Of a DNA stretch of 64,000 nucleotides, positions 43,389 through 50,799 are shown in pieces (the stretch's first letter is position 1; every line of letters starts with the position of its first letter). The notes beneath the pieces were generated by a model. The model was not told the DNA's origin, searched no databases, and saw only the letters and a list, made by a program, of their open reading frames with translations. Source of the stretch: Nonomuraea roseoviolacea subsp. carminata (GTDB taxonomy: Bacteria; Actinomycetota; Actinomycetes; Streptosporangiales; Streptosporangiaceae); the NCBI RefSeq assembly GCF_024172185.1, contig NZ_JAMZEC010000001.1, forward strand, positions 2,418,001 through 2,482,000. Reading direction: 5' to 3'. Position numbers and translations under genes: made by a program.

Positions 43389-43856
43389 CCCTGCAGGCTA
43401 CGTCCCGGCCGACCGCCACGCCCTCCGCCGACGAACACCCGGCTTCGAGGGCGCGCGGCGCGGACACGGGGCGCCGAGCATGCCTTGCGCGGGCCCTGCC
43501 TGATCCGCCTAATCCGAGAGCACCGGACGCACCTGTCGCCAAGCGCGCCTTTCGCCAGGGCGCCTTTCGCGGACGCGGTCTGGTTCGCCGGTGCCGCGCA
43601 CCCTTCGCCGCGCACCCTTCGCCGGGCGCGCTGCCTGCTCTCGCGTGCCGGGCGCACCTCTTGCGGGCGCGCGACCCGGTCCCGAGTGCCAGAGCGCGAC
43701 ATTCGCGCGCGACCTGGGCCGGTGCCGGGCTCACCTCTCGCGGGGCGCACCTCTCGCGGGGCGCGCGGCCCTATTCGCGAGTGCCGGGTGCGTGCTCCCT
43801 TCGCGCACGGACTGCCTTCGTGGGTCGAGGGCGTTCACGTGTGCAACGAGCGGGCG
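43389..43856. other. Gene-free stretch of short tandem duplications
   Basis: 468 bp with no supported gene. It is built of small repeats: GCGCCTTTCGC at 43545-43555 and 43560-43570; GCGCACCCTTCGCC twice at 43596-43623; CACCTCTCGCGGGGCG twice, perfect, at 43732-43763; with scattered CGAGTGCC and GTGCCGGG words. It looks like slippage-driven filler between the CPBP gene and whiB. Confidence 0.75.
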
Positions 43857-44114
43857 TCAGGCCGAGGCGCGGGTGCGCCAGCCTGCCGGGAAGCGGGAGC
43901 GGCGGCGCTCCTGGGGCGTGAGCCCGCCCCAGATGCCCTCCGTCTCCCCCGCGCGTAACGCGTAGGCCCCGCACTCCGCCAGAACCTCGCAGCGGGCGCA
44001 CACCGCTTTGGCGCGCCGCTCCTGGGCCGACGAGGGCGCGAGCGGGAAGAAGAGCTCAGGATCGCTGGATCTGCACGCGCCCCGTCGCAGCCAGCCGGTC
44101 TCCTCCAATGGCAT
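43857..44114 (-). CDS. WhiB-family transcription factor
   Basis: 85 residues. Four cysteines C14, C39, C42 and C48 (RRGAC, VCARCEVLAEC) in the C-X24-C-X2-C-X5-C spacing bind a [4Fe-4S] cluster; GIWGGLTPQERRRSR is the sigma-factor contact turn plus basic tail. It acts with the principal sigma factor at promoters. ATG 44114 is chosen because TACCGT (44127-44122, minus strand) ends seven bases upstream; GTG 44123 would fall inside that box. Which Wbl group it is cannot be told. Confidence 0.93.
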   Translation of the reverse strand: MPLEETGWLRRGACRSSDPELFFPLAPSSAQERRAKAVCARCEVLAECGAYALRAGETEGIWGGLTPQERRRSRFPAGWRTRASA

Positions 44115-44207
44115 GGCGCCCACGGTATTGCCGGCCCATGATCGGCCGCATCATCCTCTGGGTTGACCTTCGTGTACGACCTGAGCGGGTGCTCCAGGCG
44201 AGCGGGG

Positions 44208-44864
44208 TCAGCAGGCCGTGACTCCCTCGTTGTAGCCGGTCGCGAAGGACTGCTGGCGCTGCTCGGCCGTGCCGTGGGCGGCCGGGTCGAGCCAGTCGTC
44301 CGTGGGGTCGCCGGCCGCCTCCAGGTTGAGCAGCAGCTCGTCCTCGTCCCCCGGCTCGGCGCGCAGCGCACCCGACCGGACCAGGGCCGACAGGGTGCCG
44401 CCCGCGTAGCAGTCGGCCTGCAGCTCCGCCTGGACGTTGAGCCGGAAGCCGGTCTGGAGCTGGGCCTGCACGGCGTGCCCGAACTCGTGGGGGATGATCA
44501 GGTAGACCGATCCGTCGCCCATCTCGTTCCAGAGGCTCTCCATCCAGTCCCGGTCGTAGGCGATGAAGTGGCCGTCCGGGCAGTAGAAGGCGTTCTGCGG
44601 TACGGCGGGCTCGCCGCCGCAGCTCGGGCCGTTGCTCCCCGAGTAGGCGACGAAACGGGAGATGGGCTGGTAGGTGCGCCCGGACGCGGCGAACTGCTGC
44701 TCCCAGAACGACTCCGTCAGCGACCGGGCCGCCCGTACGTCGCCCTCGAAGCTGTCGTCGCCCTGGACGTTGCGCGACGCGCGCTGGGTGAGGCCGCACG
44801 ACGCCACCAGGGCGCAGGAGAGCAGGAGCGCGAGGGTGAGGACGAGCGCGCCGGGGCGTTTCAC
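44208..44864 (-). CDS. Neutral zinc metallopeptidase lipoprotein (YpfJ-like)
   Basis: 218 residues: signal peptide with lipobox VASC (Cys23), then the YpfJ/'putative neutral zinc metallopeptidase' pattern NAFYCPDGHFIAYD, the zinc site IIPHEFGHAVQAQL (HEXXH) and the downstream ELQADCYAGG (third ligand). It should sit on the outer face of the membrane. It is shorter than the ~290-residue E. coli relative, lacking its N-terminal part. GTG 44864 gives a good signal peptide. The gene lies 30 bp after the ligase-like gene, on the same strand. Confidence 0.88.
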   Translation of the reverse strand: MKRPGALVLTLALLLSCALVASCGLTQRASRNVQGDDSFEGDVRAARSLTESFWEQQFAASGRTYQPISRFVAYSGSNGPSCGGEPAVPQNAFYCPDGHFIAYDRDWMESLWNEMGDGSVYLIIPHEFGHAVQAQLQTGFRLNVQAELQADCYAGGTLSALVRSGALRAEPGDEDELLLNLEAAGDPTDDWLDPAAHGTAEQRQQSFATGYNEGVTAC

Positions 44865-44893
44865 GCGCTTGACCGTTCCCGCGCCCGGGTCGG

Positions 44894-46357
44894 TCACACG
44901 TCCCACGTGTGCACCGGTTCGTTCGCGTGCATGTGCGTAATGTAGTCGAGCGTCATCCGCCGCAGCGCGTCGTACCTGTCGCCGCCCAGGGCGTTCACCT
45001 TGTCCACCTGCCAGCTCGCCCCGGTACGGCCGGTCAGGCAGCGCGCCTCGATGATCCCGAGCAGCCGGTCGGCGACGGCGGGGTCCACGCCCCGCACGGC
45101 GAGCCCCTCGTGGGCCATCGGGAGCAGGCGGCGCAGGATGAGCTCGGCGGCCGGCACCTCGCCGAGCCCCGGCCAGTACAGCAGGGCGTCCAGGCCGTGG
45201 CGGGCGGCGGCGTAGAGGTTCTCCTCGGCGGCGGCGAACGACATCTGGCTCCAGATGGGCCGTCCGGCGTGCGGCAGGACGCGCATCAGGCCGTAGTAGA
45301 ACGCGGCGTTGGCGGCGATGTCGGCCACCGACGGGCCGGCGGGCAGCACGCGGTTCTCGACGCGCAGGTGGGGCCGGCCGCCGGCGACGGCGTACACCGG
45401 CCGGTTCCAGCGGTAGATGGTGCCGTTGTGCAGGGTCAGCTCGGCCAGCTCGGGGATCTGCCCGGCCTTGAGCGCGTCCTCGGGGTTCTCGGGCTCGCAC
45501 AGGGGCAGCAGCGCCGGGAAGTAGCGGACGTTCTCCTCGAACAGATCGAAGACGCTGGTGATCCACCGCTCGCCGAACCACACACGCGGGCGCACGCCCT
45601 GTGCCTTCAGCTCGTCCGGCCGGGTGTCGGTCGCCTGCTCGAACAGGGTGATCCTGGTCTCGCGGTGCAGCTCCTTGCCGAACAGGTACGGCGAGTTCGC
45701 GGCGACGGCCACCTGCGGCCCGGCGATGGCCTGGGCGGCGTTCCAGTGGGCGGCGAACGCCTCGGGGCTGACCTGGAGGTGGAGCTGCACGCTGGTGCAG
45801 GCCGCCTCGGGCGTGATGCTGTCGGCGTGGGTGTCCAGGATCTCGGGGCCCTCGATGGACAGGTGGAGGTCCTCGCCGCGGGCGGCGAAGATCTGCTCGT
45901 TGAGCAGCTTGTAGCGGGGGTTGGCGGACAGGGTGGCCTCGCTGATGTCCTCCTCCCGCAGCGTGGGCAGGATGCCGATCAGGACGAGGTGGCCGCCCTG
46001 CGAGCGGGCGCGCGACTCGGCGTGGTTGAGGCGGGCGCGGACGTCGTCCTCCAGCCTGAGGGCGCCGTCGCCGCCGAGGTCCTGGGGCTCGATGTTGATC
46101 TCGATGTTGAACTGGCCCAGCTCGGTGGCCCAGTCGGGCTTCTGGATGGCGCCCAGGACGGCGGCGTTGCACATGGCGGGCTCGCCGATCGCGTCGACGA
46201 TGTTGAGCTCGATCTCCAGGCCGGCCAGCGGCCGCTCGTCCTCGAAACGGGACTCGCGGAGCATCTGGGCGAAGACATCAAGGCATCGTCGTACCTTTTC
46301 CCGATATTTCCGGCGGTCGTCCCGGCTGAAAACGACGACCGGCACATCCCTTCCCAT
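44894..46357 (-). CDS. Glutamate-cysteine ligase-like (GCS2) enzyme
   Basis: 487 residues of the GCS2 ATP-dependent carboxylate-amine ligase group: LAGLEIELNIVDAIGEP, LGQFNIEINIEP and CTSVQLHLQVSPE carry the acidic/metal residues. Actinomycetes use mycothiol rather than glutathione, so the product may be another gamma-glutamyl amide. The start is ATG 46357 or the TTG at 46375 preceded by AAAAAGG; both are plausible. It is probably transcribed with the downstream metallopeptidase gene. Confidence 0.85.
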   Translation of the reverse strand: MGRDVPVVVFSRDDRRKYREKVRRCLDVFAQMLRESRFEDERPLAGLEIELNIVDAIGEPAMCNAAVLGAIQKPDWATELGQFNIEINIEPQDLGGDGALRLEDDVRARLNHAESRARSQGGHLVLIGILPTLREEDISEATLSANPRYKLLNEQIFAARGEDLHLSIEGPEILDTHADSITPEAACTSVQLHLQVSPEAFAAHWNAAQAIAGPQVAVAANSPYLFGKELHRETRITLFEQATDTRPDELKAQGVRPRVWFGERWITSVFDLFEENVRYFPALLPLCEPENPEDALKAGQIPELAELTLHNGTIYRWNRPVYAVAGGRPHLRVENRVLPAGPSVADIAANAAFYYGLMRVLPHAGRPIWSQMSFAAAEENLYAAARHGLDALLYWPGLGEVPAAELILRRLLPMAHEGLAVRGVDPAVADRLLGIIEARCLTGRTGASWQVDKVNALGGDRYDALRRMTLDYITHMHANEPVHTWDV

Positions 46358-46415
46358 ACACCGAAATTTCCCCAAGGCGGCCTTTTTAGGCCAGAAATCC
46401 CGGACTAAAGGAGGA

Positions 46416-47048
46416 TTAAACGAGCCGACGTGCGGTGGCCCAGCGCGACAGCTCGTGCCGGTTCGACAGTTGCAGCTTGCGCAGCACCGACGACACGTGC
46501 GTCTCGACCGTCTTCACCGAGATGAACAGCTCCTTCGCGATCTCCTTGTACGCGTAGCCGCGCGCGATCAGCCGCAGCACCTCGCGCTCGCGCTGCGTCA
46601 GCGAGTCGAGCTCCGGGTCGATCGACGGCGCCTCCGACGAGGCGAACGCGTCCAGCACGAACCCCGCCAGGCGCGGCGAGAACACCGCGTCGCCGTCGGC
46701 CACCCGGCGGATCGCGTCGGTCAGCTCCCGGCCGCTGATGTTCTTGGTGACGTAGCCCCGCGCGCCGCCCCGGATGACGCCGATCACGTCCTCGGCGGCG
46801 TCCGACACCGACAGGGCGAGGAAACGCACCTGCGAGCCCGAGCCGAGCACCCGGCGCAGCACCTCCTGGCCGCCGCCGCCCGGCATGTGCACGTCCAGCA
46901 GCACCACGTCGGGCTGCAGCTCGGCGATCGCCTTCACCGCCGTCTCGACGTCCTCGGCCTCGCCCACCACCTGGATCGAGTCGCCCAGCTCGGCCCGGAC
47001 CCCGGAGCGGAACAGCCGGTGGTCGTCCACGATCAGCACCCGCGTCAT
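46416..47048 (-). CDS. NarL/FixJ-type response regulator
   Basis: 210 residues: receiver domain with phospho-acceptor Asp52 (VVLLDVHMPG), switch residues and K103-type lysine in YVTKNIS, and a LuxR helix-turn-helix LTQREREVLRLIARGYAYKEIAKELFISVKTVETHVSSVL. It follows its histidine kinase by 4 bp, so the two form one two-component system. With the PspC domain in the kinase and the divergent PspC-LiaF protein, it looks like an envelope-stress (LiaRS-like) system. Confidence 0.95.
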   Translation of the reverse strand: MTRVLIVDDHRLFRSGVRAELGDSIQVVGEAEDVETAVKAIAELQPDVVLLDVHMPGGGGQEVLRRVLGSGSQVRFLALSVSDAAEDVIGVIRGGARGYVTKNISGRELTDAIRRVADGDAVFSPRLAGFVLDAFASSEAPSIDPELDSLTQREREVLRLIARGYAYKEIAKELFISVKTVETHVSSVLRKLQLSNRHELSRWATARRLV

Positions 47049-47052
47049 TGCT

Positions 47053-48261
47053 TCAGTCCTTCGTGATCTTCATCGTCAGCATCACCTCGGTGCCCTCACC
47101 GGGCTCGGTGCGCACCCTGGCCGTGCCGCCGTGGCGCTCCATTCTCCCGATGATGGACTCCCTGATGCCCATCCGGTCGAGCGGGACCGCGTCCAGGTCG
47201 AACCCCTTGCCGCGATCCTTCACGAAAATGGTGGCCTCGTCACCCTCGACTTCGGCGTACACCGAGATGGTAGGACTTTCCGAGTACTTGGCGGCGTTGA
47301 CCATCGCCTGCCGCGACGCCTTCAGCATGGCGGCGAGCCGGCCGCCCGCGTCGATGTCCATGTCGCCGACGCAGACCACCTCGATGGCGACGCCGTGCGC
47401 GTCCTCCTCCTCGGCGGCGATCCGGCGGACGGCCGCGGCCAGCGTCGCGTCCGCGTCCTGCGCCGGCTGGTAGAGCCAGTTGCGCAGGTCGCGCTCCTGC
47501 GCTCGGGCGAGGCGCACCACCTCGCGCGGGTCGTGGGCGACCCGCTGGATCAGCGTGAGCGTGTGCAGCACCGAGTCGTGGACCATCGCGGCCACCTCGG
47601 CCCGCTCCTCCTGGCGGATGCGCTCACGCCGTTCAAGCTGGAGCTCCTTCCACAGGCCGGCCAGCCACGGCGCGGCGATCACGGTGAGGCCGCCGACCAC
47701 GACCCCGGTGAACAGCAGTCCGGGCTGCGCGGCGGCCAGCTCCCCCTCGGCGGCCAGGAAGCCGATCGCGCCGATGACGACGAGCGTCACGCCGAGCAGC
47801 GTGCGCACCCGGTTGCCGCGGATGCTCTTGGTGGCGCCGCTCACCCAGCCCTTGCGCCGCTCGGGATCGGCCTGCTGCCACAGGATGAGCGCGCCGATGC
47901 CGCCCACCGCGAACGGCAGCATGCCGATGCCGCCCTTGGACGCCCCGGTCAGCCAGCCGAACGCGAGCAGCGCCACGCCGATCGCGCTGAACGCGGCGAG
48001 CTGGCTCCAGTCGCGCGGCGGCGGCGCCCCCTCGTACGGCTCGCGCGGCGCGATCATCCACAGCACCGCGTACGCCACCGCGCCCGCTCCGCCCGCCACG
48101 CACAGCAGCACGAACATCAGCCGGATCACGACCGGGTCGAGCTTGAGCTGCGCGGCGAGGCCCTGCGCCACGCCTCCGAGGAGGCGGCCCTCCATGGGCC
48201 GCGTCATCCGGCGGTAGGGCGCGTCGCCACCGGGCTCGGCAAGAGTCTTCTGGTCAGCCAT
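47053..48261 (-). CDS. Sensor histidine kinase with N-terminal PspC domain
   Basis: 402 residues. A PspC domain (MTRPMEGRLLGGVAQGLAAQLKLDPVVIRLMFVLL) leads into about five membrane helices, then a HisKA_3 helix with His228 (AAMVHDSVLHTLTLIQ) and an ATPase domain (QAMVNAAKYSES, VKDRGKGFD, GMGIRES-type loop, GEGTEVMLTM). It senses a membrane signal and phosphorylates the adjacent LuxR regulator. ATG 48261 has no clear ribosome-binding site. It is 113 bp from the divergent PspC-LiaF-like gene, the conserved pairing. Confidence 0.94.
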   Translation of the reverse strand: MADQKTLAEPGGDAPYRRMTRPMEGRLLGGVAQGLAAQLKLDPVVIRLMFVLLCVAGGAGAVAYAVLWMIAPREPYEGAPPPRDWSQLAAFSAIGVALLAFGWLTGASKGGIGMLPFAVGGIGALILWQQADPERRKGWVSGATKSIRGNRVRTLLGVTLVVIGAIGFLAAEGELAAAQPGLLFTGVVVGGLTVIAAPWLAGLWKELQLERRERIRQEERAEVAAMVHDSVLHTLTLIQRVAHDPREVVRLARAQERDLRNWLYQPAQDADATLAAAVRRIAAEEEDAHGVAIEVVCVGDMDIDAGGRLAAMLKASRQAMVNAAKYSESPTISVYAEVEGDEATIFVKDRGKGFDLDAVPLDRMGIRESIIGRMERHGGTARVRTEPGEGTEVMLTMKITKD

Positions 48262-48374
48262 AACACCGTCATCGTCACACGGAGCGGGCGAAAGCGGCAT
48301 CAGGGAACGACCCCCGGGTCCGGTCAGGGGTGTCCCGGATGCGACGCGCCGCGCCCCCGCGCCACCATAGGGGC

Positions 48375-49961
48375 ATGACAGAGGCACCGCCGAAGACGCC
48401 CGCCGCGCCTCCCCGGCCGCTGCGACGCAGCTCCGAGGGCCGATTCCTGCTCGGCATCTGCGCCGGCCTGGGGCGGCAGACCGGGATCGACCCGGTGGTG
48501 TTCCGGGTGGGGTTCGCGGTGCTGCTGTTCGGCTCGGGCATCGGCATGTTCCTCTACATCGCCGCGTTCCTGCTCATGAAGGAGCCGAACGGCCGGCCGG
48601 GCTGGATCGAGCAGTGGACCCGGCGCGACTTCGACGCCGAGACGGTGATGGCGCTGCTCACGGCGGTGTTCGGGTTCGGTCTGGCGATCAACCTCACGAC
48701 GGTCTGGCTCGACACGGGCACGCTGGTGGTGGGGCTGCTGCTCGCGGTCTCGCTGCTCGCGGCGCACTCCAGGGGCGTGGACCTGCTCGGGCTGCTCCGC
48801 TCGATGCCGGAGCGGCTCAACCGCCGCCCGGCGCCGGGCGCCTACCCGCCGCCGCCGGTCTACCCGCCGGCGCCGGCCGCCTCCCGCCCGTACCAGCCGG
48901 GGCAGCCTGCGACGGGCGTCACCCGGGCCTTCGCCCAGGGGACGGCCCGCCCGTCCACCCAGGAGCGTCCGTCCACCCAGGAGTACGCGGGGCCGCCCTC
49001 CGGGCACGCGGCGAGCGCCGCCCCGGAGCAGGCCGCGCCCGAGCATGCCTCGGCTGCCGCGGACGTGCCGGACGCCCCCGAGTTCCGCACCGAGGAGCCG
49101 GGGGCCGGTGAGGGCGCCGAGCGGGCCGCCGCGCCGGCGGCCGGGCCGTTCGCGCCGCGTGGCCCGTTCCAGCCGAGCGGCCCGCAGCGGCCGCGCGACG
49201 CCTTCCCGCCGCGCCCCCCGTTCCCGCCGCCCCCGCCGGGCGACGCGTACCAGCCGCTGGACCCCCGTAGACGCGCCGGCGCCGGCTACTCCCCCTATGA
49301 CCCGGTCCTGTACGGCCGGCCCGTTCCGCGCCCCCGCAGGCCGCGGCGGCCCCCGTCGTTCATCGGCCCCATCACCCTGCTGCTGGCCTTCATCGTTGGA
49401 GGGATCATCGTGGCCGTACAGGCCCGCTCGGGCGCGGATGTGAGCCCGGTCGTCGTCGGCGGCGCCGTGCTCGTGACGATCGGCGTCGGCCTGCTGGTGG
49501 CCGCCTGGTGGGGTCGCGGCGCGGGGCTGGTGGCGGCGGGCACGGGGGTGGCGTTCCTGCTGGCGTTCGCCATGATGGTGGGCGGCCTGCCGCGCAACGT
49601 CGGCGACTACGTGTGGACGCCGCGCACGGCCGCGGAGGCGAACCGCCCGTACGAGGTGGCGCTGGGCGAGGGCAGGCTGGACCTGTCGGAGCTGAGGATC
49701 GCGCCCGGCACGAGCCTGACCCTGAACGCGCGGGTCAACCTGGGCGAGCTGACCGTGATCGTGCCGTCGGAGACCCGGGTCGAGGTGCACGCGAGCAACA
49801 AGGTGGGCGACATCCAGATCGACCAGTCGATCAGGGGCGGCACGGACATCCGCTTCGACAAGGTGCTGGAGCCCGAGACGACGACCAAGGGGCCGGTGTC
49901 GACCATCGTGCTGAACCTGCGGAGCGGCTTCGGCGACATGGAGGTGCGCCGTGCCGCGTGA
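48375..49961 (+). CDS. PspC-domain protein with LiaF-like C-terminus
   Basis: 528 residues: PspC (RSSEGRFLLGICAGLGRQTGIDPVVFRVGFAVLLF), more helices, a 200-residue Pro/Ala-rich linker, then three helices and a C-terminal beta-rich segment (LDLSELRIAPGTSLTLNARVNLGELTVIVPSETRVEVHASNKVGDI) like the DUF2154 domain of LiaF. In Bacillus LiaF restrains the LiaRS system; here a similar role with the divergent kinase/regulator is likely (inference). ATG 48375 gives a compact family N-terminus. Confidence 0.9.
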   Translation: MTEAPPKTPAAPPRPLRRSSEGRFLLGICAGLGRQTGIDPVVFRVGFAVLLFGSGIGMFLYIAAFLLMKEPNGRPGWIEQWTRRDFDAETVMALLTAVFGFGLAINLTTVWLDTGTLVVGLLLAVSLLAAHSRGVDLLGLLRSMPERLNRRPAPGAYPPPPVYPPAPAASRPYQPGQPATGVTRAFAQGTARPSTQERPSTQEYAGPPSGHAASAAPEQAAPEHASAAADVPDAPEFRTEEPGAGEGAERAAAPAAGPFAPRGPFQPSGPQRPRDAFPPRPPFPPPPPGDAYQPLDPRRRAGAGYSPYDPVLYGRPVPRPRRPRRPPSFIGPITLLLAFIVGGIIVAVQARSGADVSPVVVGGAVLVTIGVGLLVAAWWGRGAGLVAAGTGVAFLLAFAMMVGGLPRNVGDYVWTPRTAAEANRPYEVALGEGRLDLSELRIAPGTSLTLNARVNLGELTVIVPSETRVEVHASNKVGDIQIDQSIRGGTDIRFDKVLEPETTTKGPVSTIVLNLRSGFGDMEVRRAA

Positions 49962-50172
49962 GCGTGAGGCGGGCGAGGACCTGGAGCCGGTGCGCGGCAC
50001 CCACCGCACGGACTGGATGGCGCTGCTCAGCGGCATGCTGTTCGTGGCACTGGGCGCGCTGGTGCTGAGCGGCGGGCTGAAGGACCCGCTGGCGCTCGTG
50101 GGGCTCGTGGTGGTCGGGCTGGGCTTCTCGGGCCTGGTGGCGGTGATCGCCAGGGTCGCCAGGGGCCGCTGA
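49951..50172 (+). CDS. Small two-helix membrane protein
   Basis: 73 residues with two hydrophobic helices (WMALLSGMLFVALGALVLSGG and PLALVGLVVVGLGFSGLVAVIARVA). Its GTG at 49951 overlaps the end of the PspC-LiaF gene by 11 bp, so it is translated with it. I do not recognise a family; it may be part of the same envelope-stress unit. Confidence 0.78.
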   Translation: MPREREAGEDLEPVRGTHRTDWMALLSGMLFVALGALVLSGGLKDPLALVGLVVVGLGFSGLVAVIARVARGR

Positions 50173-50177
50173 GCGAG

Positions 50178-50215
50178 GCGGCCTCTTCGGGGACGCGGCG
50201 GCCTCCTCGGGGACG
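50178..50215. repeat. Duplicated 18-mer just past a stop codon
   Basis: GCGGCCTCTTCGGGGACG (50178-50195) and GCGGCCTCCTCGGGGACG (50198-50215), 17/18 identical with a 20-bp period, six bases after the stop of the small membrane protein gene. Confidence 0.8.
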
Positions 50216-50246
50216 TGGGAACGAGTGGTACGGGGTAAGTGAACCC

Positions 50247-50274
50247 TTGACCGGGAAAAAGCCCGGCGTAATTT
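50247..50274 (+). promoter_or_regulatory. Promoter of the molybdenum hydroxylase operon
   Basis: TTGACC (50247-50252), 16-bp spacer, TAATTT (50269-50274), ahead of coxS. The spacer carries the small hairpin/palindrome CCGGG-AAAAAG-CCCGG (50251-50266), a candidate operator. GGGAGGACTT precedes ATG 50317. Confidence 0.6.
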
Positions 50275-50316
50275 GGCATTTATCCACTTATTCCCCCCTG
50301 CCTCGAGGGAGGACTT

Positions 50317-50799
50317 ATGCCCCGCATCACCATCACCGTCGATGGGATCAGGTACGAGGAGGACGTGGAGCCGCGGCTCCTCCTCGTCCACCTCCTACGA
50401 GAGCGCCTGGGCAAGACCGGCACACCCATCGGCTGTGACACCAGCAACTGCGGAGCCTGCACCGTGATGCTCGACGGCAGGAGCGCCAAGAGCTGCTCCG
50501 TCCTCGCGGTCCAGGCCGACGGCTGCGACGTCGTCACGATCGAGGGCCTCGGCGCGGACGGGTCCATGCACCCGATGCAGCGGGCCTTCCACGAGGAGCA
50601 CGCGCTCCAGTGCGGCTACTGCACGCCGGGCATGGTCATGGCGGCGATCGACCTGCTCAGGGACGACCCCGACCCGTCGGAGGAGACGATCCGGCACGGC
50701 CTGGAGGGCAACCTGTGCCGGTGCACCGGCTACTGCAACATCGTGCGCGCGGTGAAGCGGGGCGCCCAGGAGATGGGGCAGGAGGTGCGGACGTCATGA
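50317..50799 (+). CDS. Molybdenum hydroxylase, 2Fe-2S small subunit (CoxS-like)
   Basis: 160 residues with both [2Fe-2S] clusters: the plant-ferredoxin type (C40, C45, C48, C60 in [16 protein letters not shown]) and the helical type (C99, C102, C134, C136 in QCGYCTPGM and LCRCTGYC). It passes electrons between the molybdenum and FAD subunits. ATG 50317 follows a strong GGGAGG. The stop overlaps the large-subunit start (ATGA). It starts a four-gene operon. Confidence 0.96.
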   Translation: MPRITITVDGIRYEEDVEPRLLLVHLLRERLGKTGTPIGCDTSNCGACTVMLDGRSAKSCSVLAVQADGCDVVTIEGLGADGSMHPMQRAFHEEHALQCGYCTPGMVMAAIDLLRDDPDPSEETIRHGLEGNLCRCTGYCNIVRAVKRGAQEMGQEVRTS

